This document shows, in pieces, positions 17,247 to 31,290 of a stretch of DNA of 64,000 nt. How positions within the stretch are numbered: the stretch's first letter is position 1; each line of letters starts with the position of its first letter. Location of the stretch: assembly GCF_036320965.1 (NCBI RefSeq), contig NC_092276.1, forward strand, positions 4,186,501 through 4,250,500, in the 5' to 3' direction. The position numbers and the translations under genes are program-made. Under the pieces are notes generated by a model. It saw only the letters and a program-made list of their open reading frames with translations. It was not told the origin of the DNA and made no database searches. Source of the DNA: Panulirus ornatus (Eukaryota > Arthropoda > Malacostraca > Decapoda > Palinuridae).

Positions 17247-19663
17247 AAACATTGTTTAGAGTGAAATAAATAGTTGCGTATCAGTTAGTTGCGAAGCTAA
17301 AGGCTCCTCCCATTTACAGCAGTGGCGACTATTTACAGTGCCTGCAAAATATCGGAAATAGATTTGCAGTTCATTTACAGGTGGTTCATTGAAGATACTA
17401 AAAAGTGAAGGGAAAAAGATATGGTTATATACGTAAGATGAATCACACATCTCTGGACAACACGATGTTATGGCTGGCAATTTATGCCTCTTTCAACCGC
17501 TCGTTTACCGTGAAGTTCAGAAGGGGGTAGAAATCAAACAGTTTTTGACACGTAAAAGTTTATTGCGCTTTCTTACCTCAGCGTTGTGGTCCTGTGGTGT
17601 TAGCCGTACAGTTTCTTACTTGCTTATTGTTTTACTGACTTACTCCTTTTCCCAAGGTACTTATATGATTGGTGTAACGTAAGGGCACACCACAAACTGG
17701 TGAGGATGCTTAAGAGGTGGTGGTAGATAGGAGTCTTTGGTTCCCTGGACGTGGGTGTTGTCTTGGCCAACCTACAACCATCTGTTCATGTCCATTGTCT
17801 TCACGCAACACGTACTTTCAGTACGGTACCCCTGAGATGTCTTGGTTATATGAGGGACTCGGTAGCTGAACTCTCATATAGACTTGTATTGCGAGATAAT
17901 AATGATCCTCGTACAACGTTATCTGCTTTCGGATGTGTGTATGTCATTCATTCGAGAGATGTGATCACAGTCCCATCCCTCCACTCCACTCCGATCTGAT
18001 GTAGTAAGGTAACGCCGCCGGTCAGGCTGGCCTGGAGTAGATGTTAACCCAGCCACTTTATCATGATGAGGCTGGTGCGTGAATCTCATACTAGTGCACA
18101 GACTGCTGGCTGATTAATGAGCTCCGGCCTACAAGAACTGCTCGGGGTCACCCCAGGACATCCTCAGGCCTTGGCCAAGGGGATCCACTTGGCGCCGGCT
18201 CAAGATCCGCTTTGAGCCGCTTGAAGATCTACTTGGGCTAGACCTGATCTCAGGCCGAAGGCCTTGAACCCCGTCGGTCTCGGTCCGCAAGAACCCAGCA
18301 GGAGAACTAAGAACGTGCCTTAAGTGAGATAACGAGTCGTCACATCTGCCGTATGTACATTCATCTGTATGAAGAAAGAATGAAGGAAAGACGCCCGGGT
18401 TGTCATGTCGGCGTCCGCCACATAGTGTCGCCTGCCAGTTGCGACACGCCCCATGAAGAGGTCTTCAACACCTCACCCCATTTTTTTTTTACGATATTGT
18501 TATTCCTCATTGCTTGACGGGAGGTATGCGCCTGTTCTCTCCGGTGTGTGTTTAAGCTTTGAGGGTCAGCGCGCAGGTTTAGAAGTATACATTCGTATGC
18601 GTGAGGTTTTGTATATGCATGATTTCGTAATGTTTGCAGGCAGTTTTGTGTCAGGTTTTGTGTGTGTGTGTGTGATAATGTTACGAGAGTGGCGGGCCGT
18701 AAACTGGGCGAGACAGAGATAGCACAGTTTATTGATGATGAGACTCGTTCAACAAATTGGATATTAAACCACACTGGCCTAAACCAGTATTCGCTGGGTG
18801 AGGTTGTGGCGGCCGGCCAACTATGATGAAGGGCTAGGACTTGGTGAGGGAGGTCGGGTGGAAGAAGAGACGCTAATATGAATGCTCATGGCTGATGATT
18901 CCCGACCCACATTTAACCGTGTGGAGATTCTTACTGAATCTTTGGAAATATTATAAACAGAATATTGTTAAGTGGTACATATAAGTGTGAAGCTGTTGAA
19001 GCAGGTAACATTTCTCTTCCTTTTTCTAAATTTATTAGGTTAATCTGATACATATACTCGAGGCCTTACAGTTGTATTCTCTCTGGTGCACACACTACAC
19101 CTATGATCACTGTAGACTGCTACATTTCTAGATGAAAAGAAATACCTTTTTTCCTTTCGTGTATGGTTATAAAGAGCTATTAAACAGACCTTCAGGGATC
19201 TGTACTTGTACCCTTGTCCCTGCTCTCGTCTGCATGTGACATTAGTAGCAACCCACTATATGTTCTTTTTGATGCCTGGAGTTGACTGGGCAATCACGTC
19301 GAGTGCAGAGAGAGACGCCGAAAAACCTCTGGGGTCTTCGATGATGTGCTGGTCAAATCGGGAATGTTTCTCAACTTCTCCGCCACGGAGGGAAAGGAAG
19401 GCGACGGCATACTTGGATTGCTTGAGGGAAAGGAAACCGTCCTTATTATTAAGGAAAAAAAATGTAAGGGATGGGTGGGGGAGTGGGGGGTAAAGAGATG
19501 TATGAGAGGTGTAAGGGTGATGATAGATGATGACCCACCCGGGCAAACGACGACAAAGGAAATTGCCGAATCAGGCACGTTAATGGGTTAGCTGCTGACA
19601 CCCCCCCAACCCTCTTATTTTTTTGTCATGGAGGCTGGATGATGGGTAATGACATTATTTAAA

Positions 19664-19665
<2 letters not shown>
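17245..19665. other. Non-coding stretch, nothing firm
   Basis: No supported exon. A short (GT)8 lies near 18658-18673. A slightly repetitive GC-rich part is at about 18110-18310. Confidence 0.4.

Positions 19666-19757
<92 letters not shown>
19666..19757. repeat. (CT)n microsatellite
   Basis: Perfect CT run of about 92 bp on the + strand. Confidence 0.97.
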
Positions 19758-21432
<1,675 letters not shown>

Positions 21433-21641
21433 GTCGGGTTAGTGACGGCTATGCGCGTAGTGGGCCAGCATCTCAGTAGCTGTCAAGCATGACTCCTCTG
21501 GCCCACGTTGCTGTATTTTCCTTCCGCCTGTCACTCAGGACACTGCGCCACTCGTTGGAAGAAGGCGGCTGTAAATTACCTTATGCATGAATTCGTGTCG
21601 TGGTGGACACTGGCGCTCCGATGACTTTCCTGGTCGTTAGC

Positions 21642-21644
<3 letters not shown>

Positions 21645-21699
<55 letters not shown>
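21645..21699. repeat. (GT)n microsatellite
   Basis: Perfect GT run of about 55 bp. Confidence 0.97.
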
Positions 21700-21701
<2 letters not shown>

Positions 21702-21873
21702 GCATCGCTGTTCTTGCGATGGGTTCGCGTTGTATCAGCTGGACGGTGGTGCTTCACGTCCCTGTCTTGGTGGGTGTCAATCACTAGATCGGTCCTGTCG
21801 CTCAAGTCTCCCCCTCTCTACTCGTGTCTATGGTCGTTATACTCATCCATTTCAATTGTCCACCCATCACTCG

Positions 21874-21875
<2 letters not shown>

Positions 21876-21964
<89 letters not shown>
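21876..21964. repeat. (CT)n microsatellite
   Basis: Perfect CT run of about 89 bp, followed by pyrimidine-rich DNA to about 22400 including a C-run at 22140-22153. Confidence 0.97.
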
Positions 21965-21966
<2 letters not shown>

Positions 21967-22722
21967 CACGAGGCCCCCATCTCTCTTTTCTGTCATTCCC
22001 TTCGCCCCTCTGATTTAGTCCTCTTCAGAATTATTCACCCCTCTTCCCCCCCATTCCCACCCGCCGATTCAACCACATGTGTTATTCACCGCGTACAGTC
22101 AGTCATTCACTCACGTGATGAGTGTGTCCCCCACTTCTCTCCCCCCCCCCCCCTCCATTCCTTCCCATTCTTTCTCATGCCTTTCCCGCATTATGCTCCT
22201 CTTTCCCTGTTCATTTCATCATCATCCTTCCCCACTCTTGCTTCTTGTCCCTCTTTCCATTCTGCTTCCCAAAGTTTTTGTTTTCCTCCTGCTCTCCGTG
22301 TAATCTTCCCCCCTGCATCCCCCGCCTGGTCCCCATCAACCGCACCATCTGACCCCTGCCCCATCACCCCTCCCCCATCATCCTGGCCCTCTGCCTGCTC
22401 AGGGGTTCAGCAAACAGGTGTTCCATCACAGCGCAGATTTACGTTGACGCGGGCCACACCTCACTTGTTTTTCGCCGTGGTGGCGGTGGTGGTTCGTGTG
22501 GCGACGACGTTGCTGTTGGTCCCCGTGGTGACGGCGCTGATGGCTCCCGCCTCCCTCCCTCCCTCTCTCCCTCACTGACAGACGTAATGGTGTTTCTCGT
22601 GACGGCGGTCCTGGTGGCTCTCGCGGCTGCGGTGGTGGTAGTAGTAGTAGTTGTAGTAGGTCTTGTGACGGGGATGCGGAGGAGAGTGAGATTAGTAGAG
22701 GTCTTGGTTCTAGCGATGTTGG

Positions 22723-23577
22723 TGCTGGTCGCCCCGTGTGTGTTGGTAGCTCTGGTTGTCTATGGCGTGGTGGTAGTTCTGGTTGTCTCTGTTGTGTGGT
22801 AGTTCTGGTTGTCTCTGGTGTGTGGTGGTAGTTCTGGTTGTCTCTGGTGTGTGGTGGTAGTTCTGGTTGTCTATGGTGTGGTGGTAGTTCTGGTTGTCTC
22901 TGGCGTGGTGGTAGTTCTGGTTGTCTCTGGTGTGGTGGTAGTTCTGGTTGTCTCTGGTGTGGTGGTAGTTCTGGTTGTCTCTGGTGTGGTGGTAGTTCTG
23001 GTTGTCTCTGGTGTGGTGGTAGTTCTGGTTGTCTCTGGTGTGTGGTGGTAGTTCTGGTTGTCTCTGGTGTGGTGGTAGTTCTGGTTGTCTCTGGCGTGGT
23101 GGTAGTTCTGGTTGTCTCTGGTGTGGTGGTAGTTCTGGTCGCCTCGTGTGTGGTGGTAGCTCTGGTTGTCTATGGTGTGGTGGTTGTTCTGGTTGTCTCT
23201 GGCGTGGTGGTAGTTCTGGTCGCCTCGTGTGTGGTGGTAGCTCTGGTTGTCTCTGGTGTGGTGGTAGTTCTGGTTGTCTCTGGTGTGGTGGTAGTTCTGG
23301 TTGTCTCTGGTGTGGTGGTAGTTCTGGTTGTCTATGGTGTGTTGGTAGTTCTGGTTGTCTATGGTGTGGTGGTAGTTCTGGTTGTCTCTGGCGTGGTGGT
23401 AGTTCTGATTGTCTCTGTTGTGTGGTGGTAGTTCTGGTTGTCTGTGGTGTGGTGGTAGTTCTGGTTGTCTCTGGTGTGGTGGTAGTTCTGGTTGTCTCTG
23501 GTGTGGTGGTAGTTCTGGTTGTCTCTGGCGTGGTGGTAGTTCTGGTCGCCTCGTGTGTGGTGGTAGTTCTGGTTGTC
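22723..23577. repeat. 27-bp minisatellite, about 31 copies
   Basis: The unit is tggtggtagttctggttgtc plus tctggtg. Point variants (tctatgg, tctctggc) recur. A subtype with ggtcgcctcg appears near 23138, 23218 and 23544, the first two about 80 bp apart, suggesting duplication of a three-unit block. Because 27 is a multiple of three and stops are rare, long frames stay open on both strands (GGSSGCLWC-type on +, TTTTPETTR-type on -). These look like by-products, not a gene. Confidence 0.92.
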
Positions 23578-23933
23578 GTTGCTTGCATTTGATACCGCTC
23601 GTGTGGTGCTTGTGGCTGCGTCGTTGGTTGGTCAGAGGATGGTTGGCGTTGGTTGTTAGTGGTGGCTGTGCTATTTATCTCAATGGTTGGTAGTTTTTTT
23701 TCTGTTTTTAGTGTGAAGATATAGAGGGTTTCCTCGGCCGCCTCCGTTTTTGGTGGTTGTGGCGACAGTGGTGGCGTTTCGTAAGGCTGTGGTGCAGGGT
23801 GTACTCGTAAGGACGGTTTCAGTGCTCCTTGTCCTGGTTGGTACCCGCTTCTGTCGTCGTTATCGTGGTAGCATAGTAGGTATAGTCTTTGTGGTGGTAG
23901 TACTGGTAGGTCTGTGGTTGCAGTAGCTGTAAC

Positions 23934-24135
23934 GGTTGTTCTTGTACCAGCTGTCGTGGTTGTTCATGTTGCAGGTGTAATGGTTGTTCTGTAAGGGGCT
24001 GTTATGGTTGGCCTTGTAGCATATATAATGGTTGTTCCTGTACCAACTGCATTGGCTGTTCCTCTACCAGCTGTAATGGCAGTTCCTGTACCAGCTGTGA
24101 TGGTCGTTCCTGTATCAGCTGTAATTGTCGCTCTT
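23934..24135. repeat. 24-bp degenerate minisatellite
   Basis: Units of gttcctgtaccagctgtaat plus ggtc recur in register from about 24038 to 24130. More diverged units lie upstream from about 23934. Confidence 0.7.
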
Positions 24136-24453
24136 GATGCATTAGCACCAGTGGTTCTTGTGTTGGCAGTACTGGGTGTTGTTCTTCCCTCCCAGTGTAG
24201 TGATGACTCAAGTAGCGATGACGCTGATTCCTCTTGTTGGTGGTTGGCAGCACCGGTGTTGTTGTGAGGGGAGGGTGGCGGTGGTGTGTGGAGAAGATAA
24301 ATGATAGTGGATGATCGTGTCCTGGTTGGTGGTTTTTTGATGGTGAGAATGGGAAGGGATGCTGTTAAGTGGTGACAGTTTTGTGTGTAAGGGGTAAACG
24401 ATTGTGGTGATGGTGTGTGAGGGGTGGAGACAGTAGAGGGTGGTGGTGAGGAC

Positions 24454-24474
24454 GTGTGTGTGTGTGTGTGTGTG
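24454..24474. repeat. (GT)n microsatellite ending in CAG
   Basis: GT run of about 21 bp followed directly by cag. Confidence 0.95.
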
Positions 24475-24917
24475 CAGGATGAGGTTGGTAAATGCCTTGG
24501 GAAAAGGGGTGGCTGTGCCCCGCCCCCCTGCGGACGCCTTGCCATGCCACACTGACGCTAACGACTTCCGCCGGTAAGTGTCGTTGTCGCACGTCTGCCT
24601 CCCACCACCTCACCAGCCCCACGTCACCGACCCTACCTCCCCACTCCGACCCTCCCATCTCTGGCACCGCCTCGTCCAGCAAGACCCGAGGAAGGTACGT
24701 ATAACAAGTTACTCAGATCATTACACATCATTACACTCTGTCTTCCTTCTTATTTATTCTCCCTCCCAGTTTGTATTGTAAGGGCAAACCAAGTCAATCT
24801 ATATATCTCTTTCCTGTAAACATGTAGAAAAACGTTGGTAGAGCAGCTGGTGCTGTTGATAATGAGTCCTGTGGCCTGAGAGTGATTATGGCCAGTGGTG
24901 AACGTGGCTAGGAAAGG

Positions 24918-24919
<2 letters not shown>

Positions 24920-24973
<54 letters not shown>
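24920..24973. repeat. (TG)n microsatellite
   Basis: Perfect TG run of about 54 bp. Confidence 0.97.
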
Positions 24974-24974
<1 letters not shown>

Positions 24975-25366
24975 CCAGATGGTGGGTTTGGTTAGGTGTT
25001 GAGAGCAGGCAGGTGTTGGAGTAGGCTTCGGTTGGAGTTCGTGCCGCTTCTGATCAACTCTCTTGTGTTTTTGTACGTAACCTCTTAAAGCACGATGGCA
25101 CTTCCCTTTACACACAGCTGTGATGTCTGAAGACCGTAACGTGAACACTTGAGCTTGTGACTTCTCCAGTGTAGCATGTGTCTATGCATGCTAGTTTGAT
25201 GGCTAAGTATGTCTTATGAATTATAAACCGAAAACATAATGAGGACACTTAACACGTAATTGACAAGACCATTAACGTAAAAAAAAAAACTGAGAGATTA
25301 TACTCTTAAATCATATGAGCAAAAGAAATGCCTAGGAAGTGAAACACATCCATTACGTGAATGAAG

Positions 25367-25441
25367 GATCTTGCAATCTTTCCTGCATTCAAAAAAGATG
25401 TTGCTATCCTTCCTGCATTCTTAGAAGAATGTTGCAAACCA
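25367..25441. repeat. Short tandem repeat, about 30-32 bp unit, 2.5 copies
   Basis: Two successive units share cttgcaatctttcctgcattc / gttgctatccttcctgcattc, followed by a partial third with atgttgcaaac. Confidence 0.55.
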
Positions 25442-25734
25442 AAGGAAAGTCATCTTCTTACTACTACCGTAAGAAGAAATGACTAAAGTTCACGTAGGAA
25501 AAAGACAGTTAGATCCGGAAGACATAAACACAGATGAATCTGAGAATTCTTGAGGAGCTTCGAGCGAAAGAATTTTCGTCAGGGAGATGAGCTGACTGAC
25601 TGGTCCGTGTTGTATTTACGTAAAACAGAAGTAAAACTAAGACCAGTTCATGTTTTTCTACTCAGTTGTTGACGACGATTTTTCTTTTATTTTTTCAGAT
25701 GTTGGTATGACAGCCTATCAGTTGTGTGTCATTT

Positions 25735-26005
25735 CAAGTGTTGTTGTATCCCACCTGGTAATGTGGTACCCCTTCTGGTGATGGAAAGGTACCCACCTCC
25801 CTCTCTGGTGGTGGTGCTGTACCCTCCTAGGTAGCGGTATGGTATCCTCTTATTGGTATGGTACCCCATCTGGTAGGGGTTGTGGTACCCCCTTGTAGTG
25901 CGCCTGTATTTTGATGGTATGGTGCCCCATCTAGTGGTGTGATTTTGTCCCCCATCTGATGATGGTTCGATACCCCAACTGAGGTTTGGTGTCCCGATTG
26001 TCGTC
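25735..26005. repeat. Degenerate minisatellite with ggtatggtaccccatctggt motif
   Basis: About ten variants of the motif occur at 20-32 bp spacing (near 25743, 25763, 25786, 25817, 25838, 25858, 25882, 25914, 25943 and 25969). Confidence 0.7.
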
Positions 26006-26589
26006 GATGCATGACAGATGCAAGTTTTATTCCCCAGCTGTTGGAGCAGTGACCTCGCTTTCGACGAACAATAAGGCAACGACCGAAGCCTTTCTAAAAA
26101 TATTGGCACATTGGCAGGTTGGACTCTGCGAGGCTATACGACGAGGAGGACAAAAAGTTATTGTGACTTGTAAAGCACTTGTACCCTCAAGACTAACATG
26201 CCGTTGTTTTGCTAACATCACCCTTCAAGGCGCACGAAAGTGATATCACTTAGAGTGTAGTTCCTTGGCCTCGAGCGGGTGGTATGTAGGGTAATGCCTT
26301 GAAGTCTTGGTCCCAAATACGCACTCGCAGACACTTCCCTATTGGCATGAAAAAGTGAGAAACAATTGATATAATTGAAATAATTTGGCGTAACTATATT
26401 GAAATAAGTAGGAACCTTTAGGATCGGAAACTTAACTCACTACCTGCAGGTATTAGAGTAATTTTGGAGCGGTCAGTGAAGAGGTTTATGAACTCACTGG
26501 TTGATATTTACAAATTGTACCAAAACTAAGCGAGGCTGCAATAGGTTTGTGGGACTGCAGACTGCGAGATCAAACAGGTGATCTGAACG

Positions 26590-26690
26590 GAGGGACTCGG
26601 TTTGGTATGGTGGTATTTCATCGGTGGAGTGGTACCCCATTTGATTTCCCCCCCCTAGATGGTGGAATGGTATCACACCAGGTGAACGAG
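26590..26690. repeat. Outlying cluster of the ggtatggtacccc minisatellite
   Basis: Three to four further units (ggtttggtatgg, agtggtaccccattt, aatggtatcacacc) lie about 600 bp beyond the main array. This suggests one array split or seeded twice. Confidence 0.5.
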
Positions 26691-29090
26691 ACGATACTTG
26701 ATGGAAGTGGAGCTGCAGGAGAGTGACAGTAGGAATGGAAGAGCAAGAAGGTGATGGGATGGGGGTTGGTTGATGGAACAAGAAGGTAGTGATAGGTTAG
26801 GTGGTGGTCGTAGAGGGAAGGTAGGTAGTGATGGAGTAACTGGTAGGAGGTAGAGCAAGATGTTGGTGGAATAAGTGGTGGAGCAGACAGCCTTGGTGGA
26901 GGTGGCGGTGGTAACGTGAGCGGAGGTACGGGAGCCGCGAGAACTGCCACCACCTTAGGGTTCCCCTCCCTCTGCACACCACAGGTGGCGCCAGTCACCA
27001 CTGTCACGCCGGGGAACGCCTTGCAAGTCACCCCTGTTGTCTGACCAAACACTTGCGCTATATCGAATCTCTCGGGGTGACGGGCCACCAGCACCAGCAG
27101 GTGAGCCAAGGGGGGTGTGGTGGAGGTAGGTTGGGGGGGTTCCTTAGTACCGTTGAGGAGGGCCCGGCCACCCATGTGCGGGTAGGGCGTTGTCTCATTC
27201 TCGGTGTTGATGTATGCAGCGCGGGTAACCTGCCGCTGGGACGATGGCATGACCTGGGACTAGAAGCCACGGGGATCGTGTCTCTCCCCTACAGACTCGA
27301 ATTTTAATGGTGTCTACCCTTGTGAGGACGGACGTATGTGATCGGGCTTGGTTGCCGAGGGACTGTACATTGCTTTATTATTATTATCATTGGTATGATT
27401 CTATTTAGAGTTTTCTTTTAAGGTTTTACATTAGCCCATCGACCACAGATCTGCAGGAGGTATATTACTTGAGATATCACTGATAAGTAAGAACGTAACC
27501 GATCCTTTTGCTTAAAGTACTCAGTGAGGTCACGAGAACGCACACTTAACCCAAGGCAGAAGCTCAGGTAAAGGAGAGGAACAAAGGCTCCCTCTGGGAG
27601 GTACAGATCCTTCCGTAAATTAATTATGATACGCGTCGTCTCCCATACCACTCCCTCTATCCCGATTTTTACTCGTTCCCTCCTCCTCGTACGACCTAAT
27701 TACTGCTGAAATCAGAAGAGTAGGAGGGGAATTTTATATGTACCTTTCCCACATTAAACTTTTACGCTGTCTCGCGGACACAACCTGAGCCAGAGCCACC
27801 AGTAACAGGTGTAGGCTAAACACTCAACGTGCCGCAGGTGTTCGTTAATACAAGTGTGTGGACCAGACAACTACCCGGTCCAGTTGGTTTCGCTGGTTGT
27901 GGGCCAGACACCACCAGGGTCAGATGTTACCCAGTGTGTACCAGAAGCCTCCTGGTTCAAACGGGACTGAACCTTCGAAGTTGGCTCTCTTTTTCTGCGC
28001 CTCTTTTTCCTGGCATTTTACTGATGTTAAGAGAATATATGGATATATATATTTAGCATACATAACTCGATTTGACTGTGACGTGTGACATTATAGCTTG
28101 AGCCTTTATGTTTCTAGGTATGTTGAAGACGAGGATGATAAATGACGATTCTTTGAACATGAAGTGTCTTGTCCCACTCCCGAGACATTTCAAAGTCCTC
28201 GAAGTTCATGTACCTTGTGGTTGTGGCAACGCCATATTGTCCTCGTGGACATTAAGATTTAGGTCAAAGACAAGGCCATCGTCCCCAGAAGTCGCAAAGT
28301 CTCATACTACGGGACGCCTAGCCTAGTCGTGCTCAAGGATCGCATCGTCGTGTTTAGATGGAAAAGACGAGGTTTTAGCGTAGCTTCTGAATCCTCCGGC
28401 CAGTCACACAGGGGATGTTACACTGCTGCATCCTCTTATTCACCCATGTGCACTCCCATACCTCCAAGGTCTTAACACTTCCCCTTGCATCGTGTCGTTG
28501 AAGAAATCATCCACACTCACGCAACCACACTCACTCTCTCACTTTACTGTGGCACGCACACTCATTCACAGCCACTCTCGCACCCACGCAGTCGTTAAAA
28601 AAATGCTGTTGATAAATCTTCAAAAGCACTTCGTTAGTCTCTCAGTTGTATAAGCATTTTGTATGTATATCTTGCAAATACAAAGCTGTGTGGAGGTCGT
28701 CATAAAAGAAAGTAGGTAGCCATTCACTCGATGTCTGTAAAACCAGTGAGTGCTAAGGTCTTCAGCCTCAGCCCACCATAAGAGGAGTTGGAGGTTAGGG
28801 TGATGAACGAGGAGTAAAGGAGGACGAGAGTATCCACTCGACATAGGACTTATATCCACAGCCGGGAAGAGTAGAACCCTCGAAGCTGCCTCGGCTCACT
28901 GGGACAAGGTCTTTCTTTCTCACGGAACATTCATACTGATTTACGTGGATGATAACAAGACCTTGAGAGGCTTTGACTCTGTCCTCTTGCTTAGGTCATC
29001 TATCCCTGGGTATGGAGAGTCTGGAAGGAGCTAAAAAAAAAAAAAAAGAAGTCGTGTTGGGTAGGTCCTAGTGACCACCTGGTGTAATCT
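26691..29090. other. Non-coding stretch with one GC-rich patch
   Basis: 26900-27300 is more GC-rich than its surroundings, with an open minus frame, but I recognise no domain and no convincing splice pair. 28440-28590 is C/A-skewed with cactc-type words. No gene is called. Confidence 0.4.
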
Positions 29091-29099
29091 TTGGGATTG

Positions 29100-29440
29100 T
29101 TCTTCCTCCACAGCTCAGGTTGGGCTCGAGGCTGCTGCTGGGTTGGGTCGTTGGTCGACCAAGCTGTTGGAGGCGGCAGCCCCCAGGGCTTTGTATCCTT
29201 CACAGCTTGGCTGGCCTGGTAAACTTTGCGAATACTTATCTAGGGCAGTCTTGAACTTCCCCAGTGTGCATCTGTGGTATTTCTGATGATTGCTGGCCAA
29301 CTGTTGAAAAAGGCTTTTACTTGGGCGGGTGCTGAGCATGATAGAGTCTGGTTGGGGCTGCGGTAGAAAGGCTCACTGGGTAAGCGTGTCTCTGCTCTTC
29401 CCTCAGCCACCGCACAGGAAGTGCTTCGTCTGTCCAACAA
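29100..29440 (-). pseudogene. Retroelement remnant (probable 3' end of a non-LTR ORF2)
   Basis: The minus strand carries, across at least one frameshift, a peptide of the type FFNSWPAIIRNT / LGKFKTALDKYSQSLPGQP / AAASNSLVDQ. This fits the tail of non-LTR reverse-transcriptase ORFs, where an F..R....WN.LP..V segment is followed by F+..LD. From memory, close relatives of this sequence are abundant in crustacean genomes. Class assignment is uncertain; no reverse-transcriptase active-site block is present. Confidence 0.4.
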
Positions 29441-30849
29441 CCCTGCTTTTCAACTTAACGACTTTCTAATGATGATTGAACTCTCGTGGCTTTTTTTTTG
29501 TTGTCATGTTTGCGGAGCGCGTAATCAACCGAGCAGGTCTTCACGCTTCTTACACAAAGTGGCGCGGGTTAATTGCGGTGGTGTGGCAATGCGTCTGGCA
29601 CTGTCGAGGGATCGCATTGCCGTAGCGGTCACCCAACGCTGTTCCAGGCCGGTTCCCAAGCACACCTCCGCACCCTTTAACGCTGGGCCAGCCCCGTAGC
29701 ATTTTGCCGCGCCCATATCTCTGTGGAGAGTATGATGCTGTGACCCTTGTAGTTTCTGTAACGAGTCGATGAGTAATGTCTGGGGCCTCTGTTGTCGTTT
29801 ATCTCCCACCTCCTGTCCCACCCAAGCGTAATCTCATTCCAGTTGTCCCTTCGCCTTTTTTTTTTTTTTTTCATCTGTCCCTCACTCGCTGCGGCAAATA
29901 ACATTGTAGCCTCGTCACAAGTTAAACGGGCCTCTCGATTTGTTGATGTGCGTGTAGGTGACACGTGCGGCACGGGCAGATGACAGTTTAGTCGGTGAGG
30001 GCAGCCAGGAGGAACGTATACCTATACCTGGTGTAGGTGAGGTGCTTCACTTTGGCCCCTCCGGAGGGCTCCGTCCCACGGCTGTGGTGATGAAGAGTTC
30101 TCCAGCACTGTAGGGCCGGAATTAACCAAGTCTAAAAGGCTACAGTACAGAGGGAGGTCATCATTCTTGATCATCATTGCTCAGTGTTATATCCACAGCC
30201 ATCTTTCCTCCTCCCAAGAATCACCCTCGCTGCGTGTCCTTCGTCATCCTCTTCTCTGACATCAGAACCACATGTTGTTCCATGCTATAAATGGGTGATT
30301 ATGCACCTCTGGCTGCTGTTTTCTCGGTTAGCCTCGGACATTATCGTCTCCCAACATATTTTACCTCATGATGATGAATGCTTACCCTCTTGCCCCCCGA
30401 TACCCCGTATTTGGCGCCTCTTTTACACCAGCTGGCATGGCTTATCACTGCCCCTTCCCCTCGCCCCTGATTCATCTCCGCTGGTCGGACCAGTGGGGCG
30501 AGTATGAGAGATGTACAGTGCGCAGCCTCTCCATTAGGTCTGTAAAGCATTAACGCCGCACCCTCGTTCATCGCAAGGCTCTGGGCCCCCACAGGACCTC
30601 CTCTGTCTTCGCCGGCTAGGCTAATTGCAGCCTGCCTGCCTGCCCGCCTTCCCGCTCATGCATTGTCCACATGGCCAGGAATGCTGAGGGAGAGATCTGC
30701 CGGAAGTTTTGTGGTGGTGAGAGTCCGCGGCGATGAATGATCTCTTGTGCGTGAGCGGCGGGCCACGTTGGCTGGAGGGGGTGTATGGCTGCGTCATACA
30801 TCCTGTGCTAACCACGTGCAACGAATGGTAGAGAAACCCCTTGTTGTAG
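29441..30849. other. Non-coding stretch, nothing recognised
   Basis: T-runs at about 29491-29500 and 29858-29872. Open frames on both strands are short and unlike known proteins. Confidence 0.4.
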
Positions 30850-30912
30850 GGCACGACGGTACGGCCCTCGAACACGACGGTACGACCATTGAGCACGACG
30901 ACGCGACTGTTT
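30850..30912. repeat. Short tandem repeat, about 21-22 bp unit, 3 copies
   Basis: Units gcacgacggtacggccctcg, acacgacggtacgaccattg and agcacgacgacgcgactg follow in register. A related unit is found on the minus strand near 16540-16600. Confidence 0.7.
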
Positions 30913-31213
30913 GGGTATGGTGGAGTGACCGATGACCTGGTCCTTAACGGTCGAAAATATAACCGTGAGTAACTGCTGCATTCTACATCCAAGAGACGAA
31001 TAGTTTCTGGATTTGTGTCACGATAAGTCCAGACTTCCAGCATTCTCGATATACCTGGACGTCAAGCACTCAGAGGTGCGTCACGCCGACAGCGCTTTCA
31101 CATGCCGGTAAACGGAGAGATGATACATCACCCCCCATAACCCACCCCATGCAGGCCAGGCCAGGCCAGGCCGGCCACGTGTGATGGGAGTGAGTGATCC
31201 CAGGCACAGTTGG

Positions 31214-31215
<2 letters not shown>

Positions 31216-31280
<65 letters not shown>

Positions 31281-31290
31281 GCGCGCGCAC
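31216..31290. repeat. (CA)n(CG)n microsatellite
   Basis: CA run to about 31278, then a short gc run and cac. Confidence 0.97.

Noticed and set aside
21649..22578. 309-residue open frame on the + strand
   Set aside because: It consists of a GT repeat, a CT repeat and C/T-rich DNA; the peptide is low complexity with no domain.
22710..23588. 292-residue minus-strand frame rich in TTTTPETTR-like repeats, resembling a mucin or cuticle protein
   Set aside because: It is a translation of the 27-bp minisatellite; other frames are equally open and there is no signal peptide or non-repeat domain.
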